Positions 6,000 to 6,049 of a stretch of 6,049 nt of DNA are shown piece after piece (positions within the stretch are counted from its first letter, which is position 1; every line of letters begins with the position of its first letter). The stretch is taken from assembly GCA_946403735.1 (NCBI GenBank), contig CAMJAZ010000115.1, positions 1 through 6,049 on the forward strand, written 5' to 3'. A program made the translations under genes and the position numbers. The notes below the pieces were generated by a model. That model was given only the letters and a program-made list of their open reading frames with translations. It made no database searches and had not been told where the DNA came from. The stretch is from an uncultured Selenomonadales bacterium. Lineage in GTDB: Bacteria; Bacillota; Negativicutes; Selenomonadales; Selenomonadaceae.

Positions 6000-6049
6000 G
6001 GGAGCGCAAGGACGCGCGCCCGCCCGCGTAAATCGCGTGATGCGATTTC
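6000..6049. repeat. GC-rich palindromic stretch, truncated by window end
   Basis: The composition changes abruptly here to very GC-rich. ACGCG (6012-6016) pairs with CGCGT (6025-6029) around eight bases, and AAATCGC (6030-6036) pairs with GCGATTT (6042-6048) around GTGAT. The second hairpin could be the stem of a terminator whose tail is cut off, or the start of a dispersed repeat. It cannot be classified further from what is present. Confidence 0.5.

Noticed and set aside
6000..6049. First repeat of a CRISPR array
   Set aside because: Only one truncated palindromic stretch is present, with no second copy or spacer, so an array cannot be claimed.

Overview
The window carries one four-gene, plus-strand operon (253-5942) that pairs two Hsp70/actin-superfamily ATPases with two long coiled-coil proteins. 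The operon starts about 120 bp downstream of the right end of an IS200/IS605-type (TnpB-associated) insertion sequence. The DNA is AT-rich, uses ATG, TTG and GTG starts, has strong GGAGG ribosome-binding sites and carries short (A/T)TTAGGAAT-type repeats between genes. This suits a low-GC Firmicutes-like bacterium, perhaps a Negativicutes/Selenomonadales relative. That placement is an impression from composition and start signals; there is no marker gene.

Layout. Positions 1-132 hold a multi-stem RNA-like region ending in a bulged GC hairpin and TTCAA, which reads as an IS605-type right end and the 3' part of an omega/reRNA. An extended -10 promoter (TG-G-TACAAT, 162-170) follows only about 30 bp later. 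Gene A (253-951, TTG start) encodes a 232-residue coiled-coil protein. Gene B (1012-2589) encodes a 525-residue Hsp70 ATPase with an intact nucleotide-binding domain and a beta substrate-binding domain, but no helical lid and an altered interdomain linker. Gene C (2653-4434) encodes a 593-residue coiled-coil protein. It has a Gly-Leu-Ile hydrophobic N-terminus, tandem 28-residue repeats and a C-terminal domain whose last part resembles the GrpE helix/beta-wing layout. Gene D (4431-5942, GTG start overlapping the gene C stop) encodes a second, degenerate Hsp70-like protein that lacks the catalytic glutamate and the GGGT phosphate motif. Positions 5943-6049 hold a tiny ORF and then an abruptly GC-rich palindromic stretch cut by the window end.

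Working model (inference). B and D form an active/degenerate Hsp70 pair, A and C act as scaffolds or adaptors, and C may tether the complex to the membrane and perhaps supply nucleotide-exchange function. No J-domain protein, standard-length GrpE or CIRCE heat-shock operator is visible, so this does not look like a housekeeping dnaK locus. I do not recognise the four-gene arrangement as a named system, and its function (specialised chaperone, cell-envelope assembly or defence) cannot be settled from the sequence.
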